64,000 nt of DNA from Telopea speciosissima (lineage: Eukaryota > Streptophyta > Magnoliopsida > Proteales > Proteaceae): assembly GCF_018873765.1 (NCBI RefSeq), contig NC_057921.1:66887557-66951556 (forward strand), written 5' to 3'. The notes beneath the pieces were generated by a model. It had not been told where the DNA came from. It was given only the letters and a program-made list of their open reading frames with translations, and did no database searches. This document shows positions 1 through 27,300 of this stretch, piece after piece (position 1 is the first letter of the stretch; the number at the start of each line of letters is the position of its first letter). The translations under genes were made by a program, and so were the position numbers.

Positions 1-13913
<13,913 letters not shown>

Positions 13914-16438
13914 TACTAATTAAAGGGGGAGTCCAGATTGGAGCAATTACTGACGAGGGCGTAAGGTTTGTACAGGATCAAATCAATAATGAAATGCAGA
14001 TCAATTGTACCTGCACAGAAGTATTTTGTATATTATCAGAGGTTTTGTTGTAGTGAGTAGGCAGTTTTCATTGTATTCTTGCTGGTTTTGTGATCCCTCT
14101 CACCTTTCCCCCAAAGGGGGGGGGGGGGAGGGGAGAGGGACACAGGATCCCTTCTTTATTGTAATCTTATTATTTACAAAATGCAGCTAAATTTAGGATA
14201 TATACTGTCTTGGTTGTTTATCTGTGATATATTAGGGTCGGCATGATTCTTTTATTTTTTTATTTAGAGCTGAGATGAATTTTGTGTTATTAAGATTTGA
14301 GGAAAATCAGAGAAAATTACTGATGCCTTGTCTGTATCAAGTATCAATGAGGCCGGAATGGGGATCTTTCACACACACTCTCACATAATGAGCCATGGGG
14401 CCTACATAGATTCTCTGTCTCTCGAACACGATATGAGCTCCCTACTGAATGAAACCGTCTTTGGCGGCCGGAGATTGATTGAAAAGGAAGCCCTCCCACC
14501 CCCTTTAGTGATGGTGATAGTGATAGAGTTCATACTAAAGACCCCTCTCCCCCCCCCCCCAACCACCAAGTGATCATCATATCATCTGGGGTGAAGCAAG
14601 AAAGAAAGGCTTCCCTTCTGTCCTTGCCGCAAGCCGCCTACCTACTCGTAGCTTGATCGGAGGTCAAGTGTGTGGTGTGGTGTGGTGGAAAACAGAGGGT
14701 AAGTTGGTATGACTTGAGTCTATTTTTTGCATTTCTCTTGATTTTTTGATGGAATTTTCTCTGGCAGGTCAATGGAAGTAGATGCTGAAAGTCTATTGCA
14801 AAATCTAACCTTGCTTAGATGAAACGTGTTCCTTGAGTTCCCAATGCATATGGTGAGATTTGAGAGTGTGCTGAAGTGAAATATACTTCGCATAGAGTAG
14901 TAGTATATAGGGAAAATCTTGTTGTAAATAAAGTTGTGATAAAGAAGTTGATCGCACTTGTAGGCAGCACTGGAAAATGATAGCATGTGGAGATGAGACT
15001 TATCCCAAGTAGGCATCTTTTTGAGTTTTGTCTCTCTTTCATCTCAGGTGTGCCGTGCAGGTCTCATATGCTTTGCCTTTGTCCCAGGGCAGTGATTCAG
15101 AAAGAACATTGGCAGGTGCCAGGTAGTATTGACCAGACAAAACTTGGCTTCTGCTCGGGTTGCAGCTAAGTTCCTGCTGCCCCAATCATAAGCGCGGATT
15201 TGGAATTCAGAAGGATATTTTGGAAAATATTAAAACCTAAAAAGGTATTTATGAACCCAAAGGAAAGGGAATTATTCTAAGTTGTGTCTACCAATGGGGG
15301 CAGCAGGAACATGGCTGCAACTTAGGTTGCATTAGTCAGATTAGGATCACAGGAGCATTTATGTCAGATAAATGTAGATGATGGAATTAATTTAGGGTAC
15401 CTAGTTTTGCCATGTGGGAGGATAAATGACGTTAAAATTTTGTGGACAGGTAGGATAAAGGGCGGCCCGGGTCGAACCAATTCTAGATCAACTGACACAC
15501 TGATACATGAGAATAATAGCATTGAAAAATAAAAAAACACGAAGAAAGAATGGTTTAATTATTGACTGTACATGCCAATATGAGAGAAAAGGTAATTAGT
15601 TATTCATGTAATAATGGAAAATGATGTTTAAGAAAATCACAAGATAAATTTGATTCATCTATTTCATTTTTTTTAATCTAAACCATTTGTTTCCACTTTT
15701 TTTTTTCTTGGCCTAAGAACAAAAAACAAATTTATTGAAAGAAAGAAGAGTAGTAATATCTAGAGTATCGGTACACATGCATGGATATACATAGGATGTC
15801 GAATACAAATCAGGATATTTAGTTGAATTAGATTTTGAAATTTGATGCGTGGCTAATCTAAAGTATAGATGCTAGACCATATCCTCTTTATCCAATGGTT
15901 GAAATTGACATATCATTTGTCCATGTGGCAAAATTAATGCTTTATGACATTTGAAAATTGATGCGTGGTTAATCTAGACCATATCCTCTCTCACAATTTA
16001 ATTCATACATGTTAATTTTAATTTTAGATTTGATCAATATAATATCTACAAGGTCATCTATCATATTAGCTCATGAAGATTGGTGCCAAACCTTGATGAA
16101 CTTGTTAAGACTTTGGTAAGGTCATCATTATATGAGATCATTAAAAAAACAAAAACAAAAAAAATCAACTAAAAGAAAAAGAAGATCTTATTAATTGGAT
16201 TTTCTCTATGGTTATAATCAATTATCTACAGGTAGAAGAAGCCTAGAACTTGGGGAGGAAACCTGTTAGCACTTATCAGATCGACACTACAATCTTCTCT
16301 GACGTAATTCCTTTATTGTCTCTAATACTTGCATGTGTAATAAAATATCAAGTATTGGAAATCTTTAAAGGTTCTGGAATTTCTTGTTTCAATTTATAGA
16401 CTTCCCTAATCCCTATCTCTGCTTTCTCTCTCTCTCTC
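13914..16438. other. Intergenic: SRP54 3' UTR and spacer
   Basis: The first ~300 bp probably form the SRP54 3' UTR. Poly-G and poly-C runs occur near 14117 and 14550. The inverted repeat 15159-15321 is listed separately. From 15500 to 16400 the sequence is AT-rich and no gene was seen. Confidence 0.6.
15159..15321. repeat. Inverted repeat with 25-bp arms, MITE-like
   Basis: The arm GTTGCAGCTAAGTTCCTGCT (15159 onward, reaching 15183) pairs with 15297-15321 with two mismatches. The 113-bp loop is AT-rich and non-coding. No clear target duplication was found. Confidence 0.6.
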
Positions 16439-17133
16439 TCACCATAAAATCCAATCACAATGTAATGGAAATTCAATTGGGTCATAACCAACTGACACTG
16501 TAGTAGTAGAATCGTCTAAGAAGAAATCTCCTCTATCGAACATCACATCATCAATTGGGGAAATGGGACGTTGGAGACGAATATCCATTAGAATCCTCAA
16601 TAATTGATCTTTTCGTTCCTGTGATTCATAAATTTGAGCTCTTGTTGATTCCAATTGAAGCTCCAGATCTTTAAGGTTCTTCTGCAATTGAAAGATTGCT
16701 CCTGTACTTCCATAAATTGGGTCCCTCAACCTTGCACTTGCTTCATATACTATGCTCTTCACACAATCTTCCCTCTTGCTTTCCTCTACCATCTGACACC
16801 ACCGCCAACACAACAACAAAATAAACAATTTCTGATTAATAAGTGATATTTCAAGTAATTGTTTCTAAAATCTATTCCAAGAATACATACCAAACACACA
16901 CCTACATAACAAGAGAGTAGAAAGAGGGAAGACAAAACTGAAGAGAACCTCACCTGGAGCATTTTGATAACATTGCTAGCACCAAAAACCTTGTGAACCA
17001 CAACAAAGTTATCAGCTTTCTCAGCAGGAAAATAAGGAGCCAATAAACAGTCACTCCCGCATCTCCGACGAAGCATCCGGCAAGCAGCACAGGGTTGATT
17101 AATCTTCGGCCGTGCCGGCATTTCCATATCCAT
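16439..17133 (-). CDS. LOB-domain (LBD/ASL) transcription factor, class I
   Basis: Two exons on the minus strand: 16954-17133 (60 codons, ATG at 17133) and 16439-16792 (117 codons plus TGA), intron 16793-16953 with GT..AG ends, 177 residues in all. LBD proteins are plant-specific nuclear DNA-binding factors that set organ boundaries and lateral organ or root development. The C block has cysteines at 15, 18, 25 and 29, giving CX2CX6CX3C, which binds zinc. The GAS block ends FGASNVIKMLQ exactly at the splice site, the usual LBD intron position. The coiled-coil motif LX6LX3LX6L is met by L96, L103, L107 and I114, which marks class I. The short C-terminal tail is acidic. Which LBD orthologue it is cannot be said. 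Confidence 0.95.
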
Positions 17134-17214
17134 ACTTTATAACAACTTAAAAAAAAGATTAATTTTTTGTTTTGATAAATTTGATACCCAAATCAAATGT
17201 GTATGATTTTATGT

Positions 17215-17255
17215 TGTACGTTCTATATATATAGAGAGAGAGAGAGAAAGAGAAG
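17215..17255 (-). promoter_or_regulatory. TATA-like and GA/CT-rich tract upstream of the LBD gene
   Basis: A TATATATATA stretch at 17225-17234 directly adjoins a GA repeat, about 90-120 bp upstream of the LBD start codon on the minus strand. Position and composition fit a core promoter with a CT-rich leader. The transcription start cannot be seen. Confidence 0.4.
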
Positions 17256-17760
17256 GGAAGGCCTGAGCCCACCAGAAGGACGTCTGAAATTTCTAACTCC
17301 CAAAGATGTTGACAGGAGTGGACTGTTTGTATGAAGGAAAAGCTTAAAATTCAAAGTTTTTAGTGCACGAGGGTTAAGGTGGTGATGGCTGCTGCTACTT
17401 AACGACAGCTTTAATGGTGGGTACGTGTGTTGAAAATACTGTAATGTCGTTTGAAATCTGTACAGTTTAATGTCGACCATGTATTTGTTTTGTGGTTCCT
17501 TAATCCTTAGCCACGTCCATAATTTGATAAACCCCCATGCCATGAAATTAATTATCCTTAAAAGAAAAAAAAAACCATAAAAGTACACAACATTGAAGTC
17601 TCTGTTGCAGAGAAGAACTTGTTCTTTTCCTTTTTGTGTTTAAGCAAAGAAGTGAATTGAGGCTGAGGTGGCACTGTACAATTAACCCCATGACATAGGG
17701 GTCAATTTCCAGCGGGAACCGATTAGACCAATCAAAATTGACCAATTCAGTCATGTTATG

Positions 17761-18222
17761 TGTCTAATGGGACCCATTTTAATGTATGAGTGTTAAATTG
17801 TGCCAGATTAAAATGGGATAGGTTAAAAGGGTTTGATTTATCGCGTTCCATCTACTCTAGAGTTTTTGGAGTATCGGTCAAATACCAAACATTTGGTATC
17901 AGAGCCAGTCACTATGTCATGGGTTCAAATCACGACAATGACTACCAAAGAGAATATAGCTGTACCTAGAGTAGAGTGAAAGCTGTCAAGAAAACGCTAC
18001 CTACCACCACTCAAAAATCCTGGAACAGAGTGGAGCCCCTTGGAAAGGGCTACCTACTACCAAACGACGGCTGTGGAAGCGTGGTGGTCTATTATGTAAT
18101 GGAGCCCACTTTAGTGTATGATCGTCAGATTATGCCAGTCTAATATGTGATAATTTAAAGAGCTTGATTTAACACGTTCCATCAGCTCTGGTGCTTTTGG
18201 CGTATCAATCAAGTACCTAACA
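17761..18222 (+). mobile_element. TRIM (terminal-repeat retrotransposon in miniature), 462 bp
   Basis: Two direct repeats, 17761-17891 (131 bp) and 18095-18222 (128 bp), both begin TGT and end AACA, as LTRs do. Two bases after the left repeat lies TGGTATCAGAGCC (17894-17906), the standard primer binding site for plant initiator tRNA-Met. A purine-rich stretch precedes the right repeat. The 203-bp internal part has no open frame of note. Sizes match known TRIM elements. No target duplication was visible, and the two LTRs have diverged clearly, so the insertion is old. Confidence 0.85.
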
Positions 18223-21211
18223 AGTCCAAACCGAACCTTCATTTTGGGGTCTTGCAAAATCAATAGAAATTGAAACCAAACTGGACCAGATAGCACCTTG
18301 ATAAGACCACATTATGTCCACCTGATAAAAAAACCTATCCAAACTGTTTCGAAACCAGAACCGATTTTAGACTTAACGGTTTGGTTTCAACTTGATCTAT
18401 TATCAGTCCAAAACTGGACCAAACCGACTGATTGACACCCCTAAAATCCCCATGGATTCTACTTACTCTTCATTAGGTAGTAAGGAGTAGGGAACTGGGC
18501 TGCTACTATGTATAGTGGTTCAGCTACTTGTGTCTATTTTAGACTTGGCTGAAACACAAACAAGGTAGCCAACCAAGATTTACTACTGTTTAATTTGCTG
18601 AAAAATTAAACAATGACTAATGGAAGGCCCTTATCCATAAGGAACAAAAGGATAATAATTAAAAATAGAAGACAGAGACAAAGAATACTAGCTTATTCTT
18701 TATAAGACAGAAATGGAAGCCTAACCCTAAGGAATTAGATATATAATCTAGTAATTAGTCATGAACTGATCAGAATAATGAATTGGAGTCCAGCACAAAT
18801 CTAAAGTCCAATTGATTTGATCGATTAATTGTCAAATTTGGCCATCTCAAAACAACGGATTAATGGAGAAAATATTGAGTTCCTACGGCTCCGTTAAGTT
18901 GCAAGAAAATAAAGGAAAGGGAAGTGAAATCAAATTATGATTAAAAAAGTTTCTATTTTCTTTTTAAACCGCAAATTGCTAATCTTTGTAGAAGGCAAAC
19001 CAAAATTCTGTTTTGGAGTCTAATGTGCATGTGGGAATAACCTCTTCCCAAAACAACAACAAAAATGGATTAATTACATCTAGGGTATCAAAAGTTTAGA
19101 GAAATTACGTCTGGTATACTTCATGTTTCATAAATATTATGTTTGAGATATTTCACGATTCTTAAATGTTATGTTTGGGTCATCGTTTTTATTTCATATT
19201 TCTAATACTACCCATCGATGGTAATTTTTGGTGATACTTTTTTCCTCTCCTTCGATAGATTAGCTGTAGTACCAACCCATAGTGGGAAAGAAAAAGAAAA
19301 AGGGGGAGAGAATAAACCAAATCAAACATTAATATACAATTTCTATAAGTCAAAAATCAACACATCTTCCATTCGAGAAGTGGTAGTATGAGCAAAGTTA
19401 AAAATATGAAAAAAGATACCTCAAAAATATCTCTATTTTTTTTGATACAGTTGTCAAGGGCCTATTGGCCATCAAGGCCCGTAAGGACGCAAGAAAAGAC
19501 CCACAAGGGATCAATAGGGTATCCACATGGGCTCAACTTCTTGGAAAGCAAATAAATGTGGATTTGGTGTCGCTGAAGAGATTTGAACTACTGATCAAGC
19601 TCCTGATGCAATTCTCCCAAGAGCGTAGCGGACCACCAGGGTCAAATATAATATAAGGGAAGAGGGTTTTCATGCACAAAGGCATAATAAGAGAGAAAAT
19701 TACAATGCGTCAAATGGTAGGCTTTTAGTCATTTTGGCCCCCTACTGTCCCATCTCACAGTTGGTGGTTGACTGTGCACAGTGCCCAGCTTGTCACTAGA
19801 CCTTTTGCCTTTTGCCTAAAACATATCAAAGATGAAATATCTCAAGTAGAGTTTCTTTAAACATTGGATATTTCAGGTGTAATTTCATCGTTGGAGTATA
19901 GTTGGTAGCATTATTGATCCAGAAATGTAGGAGGGCAACTTTATATTCCATGAGGCCCAAATGGAATCTGAGACATGTGGTAAGTTATTGAAGTCTTTAA
20001 ACCCCATTCTCTGTGAGGCTGTTCTGATACATTTACGTCATAATCAAGCAGAGGAGAAGCAGGGGAAGAGCAAATGCCGTCACACGTACCCATGGGATAC
20101 ACTTGGCAGGTTCCTCATTTCTGGTTTCCTCTCTGATTGGAGAAATTAATTGGAAGTTAAAAGTTGGAAGTTGGAAGTTGGAACCCTTAGCCACCACAAT
20201 TCCAATGATCTCTCAATGACGATAAGATGTTTGATAAAAATACCCGTGTTAAAGTTTAACTCAAATACATGGAAGTAACATCAGGTTCGACTTTTCTTGC
20301 CTCCTCTTTCTTTCTTTTCTTGTTGAGAAAACATGAAATCTTTGCGATTCCGATGGTGACTTGGCCCCGTGTACTGTTTGTGTTTCTCCATGACTAGTCT
20401 TGCTGTTAGGATTTGGGACTTGGAAGAGACAGTACGAGCTAAGTCCAAAATGCTCACTATTTATTGGGTTATCCTCTATTTTATATGGATTCCATAAGAC
20501 GTAAAAAAAAAAAAAAAGTGCAAAAATGCAAGACCCCAAGGAAGGCAAGTGGCAGTTGGTTCTGATAGTTGTTTTTCTGTAACAACTTGCTCACTGCGGC
20601 AATTAACAAACACTTGGGTGTCTATTTTGATGAAATCGAACCAGTGAGACCTGGACTGAATTGGGTGTCTCAATCCCATCCCGGGTTAAAACAAGGAATC
20701 AGGATCTGAATTGGATCAAGTCGATTTCAATTTGATTCCATTCTGGATTGGCCAGAATCGATCGAAATTGGCCAAATTCTGCCTGAATCCTAGAAACCCA
20801 GATGGATCATCAGATCTAGAACAGCAAGAATCGAGATCAGGGCCATCAGGATCTGGCTCAACCAAATCCGATTTGAATTGGGATCAGACTTGGCCGACTC
20901 ACCCGATCTGATTCTAATTTTTAAATCCCTAATCCCATCTAAGATCACAGTGGTGAAATTTCAAAAAGTGTTTTGACATTCTGGGGTTAACCTAGGGTGG
21001 ACCTGCCAGTCCAAATGGGTTGCAATGGAAACTTCAATCAATCTATGTCGTAGTTAAGAAAGTAACAGAATAAGGGGCAACTAACCTCTTCCACATTTAC
21101 CCAAAAAAAAAACCCTTCTACTTACATTAAAGTCTTTCCTAATGTCAAATCCACTTCCTACTTTCTTTGAATCAACCTTATGGTTTCTCAATATGTGAAC
21201 TATTTTACCCA

Positions 21212-21244
<33 letters not shown>

Positions 21245-24200
21245 AAGAGAAGGGTTTCCTACTACACTAGTGCGAAGAATCTTTCACACCACATCAATGG
21301 CTATGCGAAGAATGATATAATCTATATATGAGTTCACATAGTTAAGGTAAGAGAGAGAATTTTTTTTTTGAAAAAAGCACCCTTGTAAGAAGGTAATAAT
21401 AGTACACGAGAGAGAGAAAGAGAGACTATTGGTCAATGGTCATGACTCATAATTACGTGTTTTATACATTCCCTCGTCATCACAGGGTTAGATAAACCCA
21501 TGGGCTAAATTGGCTCCATTTGATTACAAAGGAACTAAAGAGAATATTTAACATGATTGTCTAAACTACTTTAATTTTTTACCATATTTAGTAATGATGT
21601 ATTTGGATGTAATTTTATTCTATTTTTCAAATCCAAGAGATTTAGATTAGGGAGTTTTTATAACCAAATATAGAATAATTAGGAATTAGTAATATAATCA
21701 TATTACAAGCATTTCTTTTCTATGTTTGAAAATTCACTCCCTTTATCTCTAATTTCACTTGCAACCAAATGGAGCCTACATATCTCGATCCAGCTCAACT
21801 GATCCCTCTACGATAATTAGGGTTAGGGAATTTTTGGGCCGACACACAGTTACTCATCAATCTTGATCAATTCCAATCCAGATCAAATCAAAATCAATTA
21901 GATCAATCCGGATCCGGATCCCAATTCCAGGTTTTTAAACCCTGATCCAGAACTTCAATGGGTCAAGGGTAGGTGAACTGTCAAGAATGGAATTGGAAAT
22001 CATCCAACCATCACCAGCACCAAACAAGTTGTCACCTCACATAGACCGAGCTTGTAGGTTCACCAATTCAAACCAGACAGCTCTACTTTTTAGCATAACA
22101 TCAAACTCTTTTTTGTTCTTATTGTGAACTTTGAGTTGTGATGATAGAATTCTCTTTTTCTTTTCTGAAAGAACAACTTAAAGGGTTGAGAAGTGAGTAT
22201 TATTGGTGATATAAAATCAATTAATCAATCAATCAATGAACTCACCAGTCATTATTTCCTTGGAGAGAATCATAGGAGGAAAGAAAGTCAAGAGGGTTAT
22301 CCTATCCTCAGGACCTCAGCAGTCAATACAAAATGAAGGAGTGGGTTTTGGAGTTTGGACTGTTTCATTCAAAGTCTTTGAGAGTTTTGAGTAATGCCCA
22401 GAGAAAAATCAATTAAGTAGGCTTCCCTAGTTGAAAGGGAAGTGACTTTTTCTCCTCTGTGTAATTGTGTCTACAAGGGAATCTTCACCATTTTGAAACT
22501 TTGGTTTAAATTGAGAAAAGGGAGCTTTTAAGCTTCTAGAATCCCTCTTTGAAGTCACTCCTACTTTCCTGGAAGAAGGGAGCTGAGCTTCTAATTTCAT
22601 CATTTGATCATGACACACAAATACACCACAAATTAAGGATTTTAAACTCCGATTTGGGGTTGAGTCGAATCGGTCCCTAGCTATTTTGATATAATCGGCT
22701 GAAATTGACCAACCCAAAAACCTTAGAATCGGTCCCTCAGATATGAAAACCCAATGACCCAGTCCCAAAGCCCTAGAATATTCAGAATTAGGATCAGTCA
22801 AACCAATTCTGATTTTTGAAACAGTTTTACAGACTGATGAAGCCCCAAAACCCCCAAGATTTGGGCAGTCCAAGGAAATGATTTTGTTTATAGGATGCAT
22901 AAATATCCAGTTTTCAGGTTTCTCTCACGAGTATTATTTTGATTGCGATTTATATGATTTTATCGTAGAAATTTGCGATTTATCAGTTTTACAGACTGAT
23001 GAAGATAGAATCTCTTCACCCAAGGTGATATGACGCTGCAATTAGACTTATGGAAAAGTGAACGTCATCATTAACTCACTCTATGTACGAAGATTTGAAA
23101 TACTCTTTATTAGTCCAATCTGAGGATCAAACCCCGTGGATTAAAAGGCTCTCTCTTCGCCATGGGTGAAAGAAAACTCAATTCATAAACAAATTTATTA
23201 CATAAGAGGCTGCAATCTATTTTGGAATTGGAACAGAATCAGATTGGAAAGAGACTATTTGTATATGTGTGTGGTTTCAATTTGATATATGGAATGCAAA
23301 CATCAACTGGCCTTTCTTGGGCGGTATCTACATTCAATCCAAACAAGGCATGACTCATGAGTCATCTCCACCTCAAGTATTAGACTTTTGGTGCTGAGAG
23401 TTTTCAAGTGGAACCTGCTTGTGGTCGGTGCAGACAAAATTGCCTAACCAAAACTGGTGAGAGTCATGCTTGTTTGTGTTATCACTGCAGGAATTTCGGA
23501 GATCTTATCTTGTATCAGCTTTCTTTGCTTGCTTGTATTAGGGAGTAGGGGAACTTCCTTGCTATTTGTTTTTGGACTTTCTTTATTCATGTCTCTTTCT
23601 TGAGTTGTAGTTGAGTACTAATTTGGATTTTAGACACTTAGGCCAATGGGTTTTGAGCACATGTTTAATTTGCAAGATTCCCCAACAATGTCTCTCCCTT
23701 AGGGATTGTTTGGTTGTCAATGGAGAAACTACTATTGGTTTTTTATTTATGAATTAAGAGGGATGTTAGTTCCGTGGTCAGCTTGAAATGGAGGATAAGG
23801 TAGTCAATGAGATAAAAGAGGCACTTATTCTTGCTACAGAATGAACAATGGTTCCATTCTAATCATTCAAGATGGATCTGATGAAAACCAATGATCGATT
23901 TAAAACCCTCTCTATGATCTGATAAAAACCATTTGTCTGAAGCATGTCATTTATAATTAAGCTACAAAAACATTCAGATTTCAATTGGCTTGATTATTCA
24001 AGTTAAAGACTCGTCTGGAGTTTGTACTACACATAATTGGAACTGTGGCTTGTATCTCTTGTAAAGGATTCAAGTTTTAAAATCTGGATCTCATAAAATA
24101 AGCCAAGAACTGGACTGTCCACTGGGTCCTCCCCGGCAGAACAACCCCCTACTTGGTGCCTTCATGCAGGACTTCAAGATTTTAGTATCTGGGCAAGAAG

Positions 24201-24342
24201 CGCAAAAGATGAGAGCTGAATTTTTCTATTCCAAACAGGGAAAATTGGTTACAATTGGCAGAGTGTCACTATCAAATTAATTTACTATTTCAACCTACTT
24301 GGTACCTTTAATTTACAAGTCTCTGCTACAAGCCTACACACT
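18223..24342. other. Intergenic spacer between the LBD and NLP genes
   Basis: No gene was recognised. Dispersed, degenerate repeats rich in GATC and AATC words (20690-20920, 21880-21960, 22630-22870) recur here and again at 40220-40500. There is a long poly(A) run near 21214-21243. The longest open frame, 157 codons on the minus strand at 22427-22900, runs through this repeat and resembles nothing known to me. Confidence 0.55.
19070..19888. mobile_element. Probable non-autonomous TIR element, about 820 bp
   Basis: The left end (AATTACATCTAGGGTATC near 19072) matches the complement of the right end (GATATTTCAGGTGTAATTT near 19868-19886) with several mismatches, and weaker similarity continues inward. 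The interior has no transposase-like frame. The boundaries are approximate and no target duplication was established. Confidence 0.4.
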
Positions 24343-27300
24343 TTACAATGTGTTTCCTCCTAAATCACCAGAGCTCTCAGACATCGCAACTATGTCATAC
24401 ACGAACAGTCTGATCACACGTCCACCAGACAATCTTGAGACATCCATACACTCATGCCAGTCTGCATCGCAAGCCAGCAAAACCCACTCATGGTCGTCAT
24501 CTAGATACTTGATATCAAATGAACCCACCTCCAACTTCAGCCGCTTTGCCACTTCCTCTTTCAACTTGACCATACCAGAAGTCAGAGAGAGCCGAAACCT
24601 AATAATATCTTCTCTGTAAGTTGCCTTGATGGTAATTGTTCCAATTTCTAGGTTTGCTGCAACATGTGGCATCTTGTGAGAGAAAGGAGTCATAGTCTGC
24701 CATGAGGCTTCATCAGAACGTTTGATACAACTAGTATCTGCGACCTGCTCATCCAGACAAAACTCTGCTGTTGAACCACAGAAGTATCTCAAGTCTTTGG
24801 ACCTTCTTGCATCCTCTATTACCATTCCACCTAATGGTGCTTGCTGTTGTGTACTGATAGTAGCATCAGGGACAGAGTAGGCAGCAGGTGGAATTGTGTG
24901 TGTCAGTTGACATGCCCAAGCTGATGATATTCCGATATTGACACCTTCTTGGATGGAAGAAACAAATGGTCCATTAAACTGTGCAGTTCCATTGACAGGG
25001 CTACCTTGGCATGAACCATGAGAATTATGGGTGTCCTCGCTCTCCGCTACTGATCCACTTATTGTTTTAGAGACATTGGACTCAGTGGGACTCGAACAAT
25101 ACTCTGTGACAACCCCATTTTGCTTATGAATGAGCTCCTGACGAGCCAACATTCCATTCCCGTCAATTATTTGATCCCTAATGTCACCATGCCCATCGCT
25201 TTCTGGTGTAATGTAGGCCGGTAATGTAGTGTCCCTTCCCCCCTGATCAGAAGGCTTAGAACCTGGCAACAGTTGATTGGGTCCATTAAAGTTGGCAGGC
25301 CAAGAAATGGAACCAACTGCAACAGGAATTGGACTTGCCACGAGAGAAGTCATACTGAATGCTCCTTCAGCACCTTGGACAGATTCAATGACATGTTTCA
25401 GCTTGTTTAGAGAACGATTAACCTTGTTAATCTTGCGAGAAGGCCAACGGGAAATTCCATGCTGCCTACAGATTCGTTTCATGGTAGTAGGGCAAACTGT
25501 AAAACCAAGAACCAAGTCAAGATAATAGCATGTCAATCACCGACACCAATCAAACTTTTATATAAGAATTTAAGCCGTTGACATGAAAGAGGGGAGGGGG
25601 AGGAACATGTGAGCAAGATTACAAAGCAGCAGCACTATAAGCATAGTTTATAGTCAAGATTCATCTCTATCCCCCAGATCAGGAGTTGGTCTGAACTCCC
25701 CCAGTGCTTTTCCATTGTCAATCCCAAGCCAATATAAAAGAGGCAGATGCATCACAGTAGCAGTCGGAATTCAAAACCTCTAGTCAGACCTATAGATCCT
25801 AAAAACCCATTATTAGTGGTATGGTGCAAGTCAAAAACTTAGAAGACTTTAAAGGACAAGGGGAAGCCAAAAAACCTGCAACTAAGCAGTGAGAAAGCTT
25901 GGTGAATTGAGTTGACTGTATCACCAGGAGTTGGTCCCCAACCCAAATGAAGGTCTCTCGCAACTAAGCTTGAGAGTTTCCCAAGGTTGGGACCCAACTC
26001 CTGATGTTCAATGGGAAACAAGTTCTGTGAGGCATTGAGGGACTTCTAAGACAGTTTGGGGCTGCTGACTTGGCCAGTTCAGCCCCTATTTGAAGATGAC
26101 TCAGTTATAGAATAGTTCAGGGGCTCTCCTGCTCATTTGATTAGGAACGCTGAATCAATATACCATTTACGTAGTTATCAATAACAGCAATAATCTAAGC
26201 AGATGAACAGGCCAAATCAGGGGGAATAGAAAGGGTAGCAATTCAGCCGACCTGAATCCAGACTGATAAATACTTAGGTTTGGCCTGTTAGCTAGATCAT
26301 TAAACAAGTTGAGCTAGGGCATGGGTGCCAGACCCAACGGACTAGTGTTTCACATTTGGTTCCAGCCATAGCCCAACCCACCCAATTTGAGGTGGTTTAT
26401 GCATGTCCAACGCAGGCCACTAAATGCCTAGCCCCTATCTACCTAAAAATAGGTGGGTTCAGAGTGGATGGACAGCCCAAGGCACCCTAGCTCAACTTGC
26501 CCAAGTGCCACCCCTAGTTGGGGATTTGATGTATTGTGGGGCATATCCAATTACCTAGATAGGGTAAAGCAAATCTCGTCACCTATCTGATGAATGCGGT
26601 CCCGATCCATTCTTTATTTAATGGAGAGTTATTTGTAAATAGAATGTAACTCACCACCAAGACTCTTTGCAGCATCTTTAAGACTCCCAGCAAAATATTG
26701 TTGGAGGACCTCTAAACTGATTGATTTCTCCGTCTTCCCACGTCTTCTCTCCAATGTTCTCTTCGTGACTTTATTGTCAGAGAAAGCAACAGCAGTGTGG
26801 CTTTCATCAGTAATAACCAGACTCTCTCTATCCTTCAGAGCATAATTGTCTAATACACACTGTTCTAATGGATTTGACTGCACCACCTCCACCATATTCT
26901 GTGAGCCATTGTGCCCCATAGGCGATTTAGTGCTAGGGGATACTTGAATACATTCAATTTTGGAGTTGAGTTTCTCGTCCGGAGACTTTTCAATAATTTC
27001 AACAGATCTGTACTCCTCTTCCAGTTCTTTTCCAGAAGCAGTCCTCAAACTCCGGAAATGCAGCTTCATTGTTTCCAAGAGGGAATCTAATAAAGCTTCT
27101 TGCTCTTTACAGTCTGTGATGCTAGGTGGCAGAAAGAACTCTAGAACATAATAGTCACTACCTGTGTCAGTACTCATTAAGCAAATGGCAAAGCAGCTAG
27201 TTAAGCCAAACATGCGTGCATAGTGTACCATGGGGTATTCAGTTTTTCCAAATCGAGTGATATCCCTGGAGAAACATGACCTAAGAGATGAAAATGCCCT

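Noticed and set aside
22427-22900. 157-codon open frame on the minus strand in the LBD-NLP spacer
   Set aside because: It runs through a dispersed AATC/GATC-rich repeat, shows no known domain, and has no promoter or splice context. It is most likely accidental.
24299-24619. 106-codon plus-strand open frame
   Set aside because: It is the antisense shadow of the PB1-coding exon of the NLP gene.
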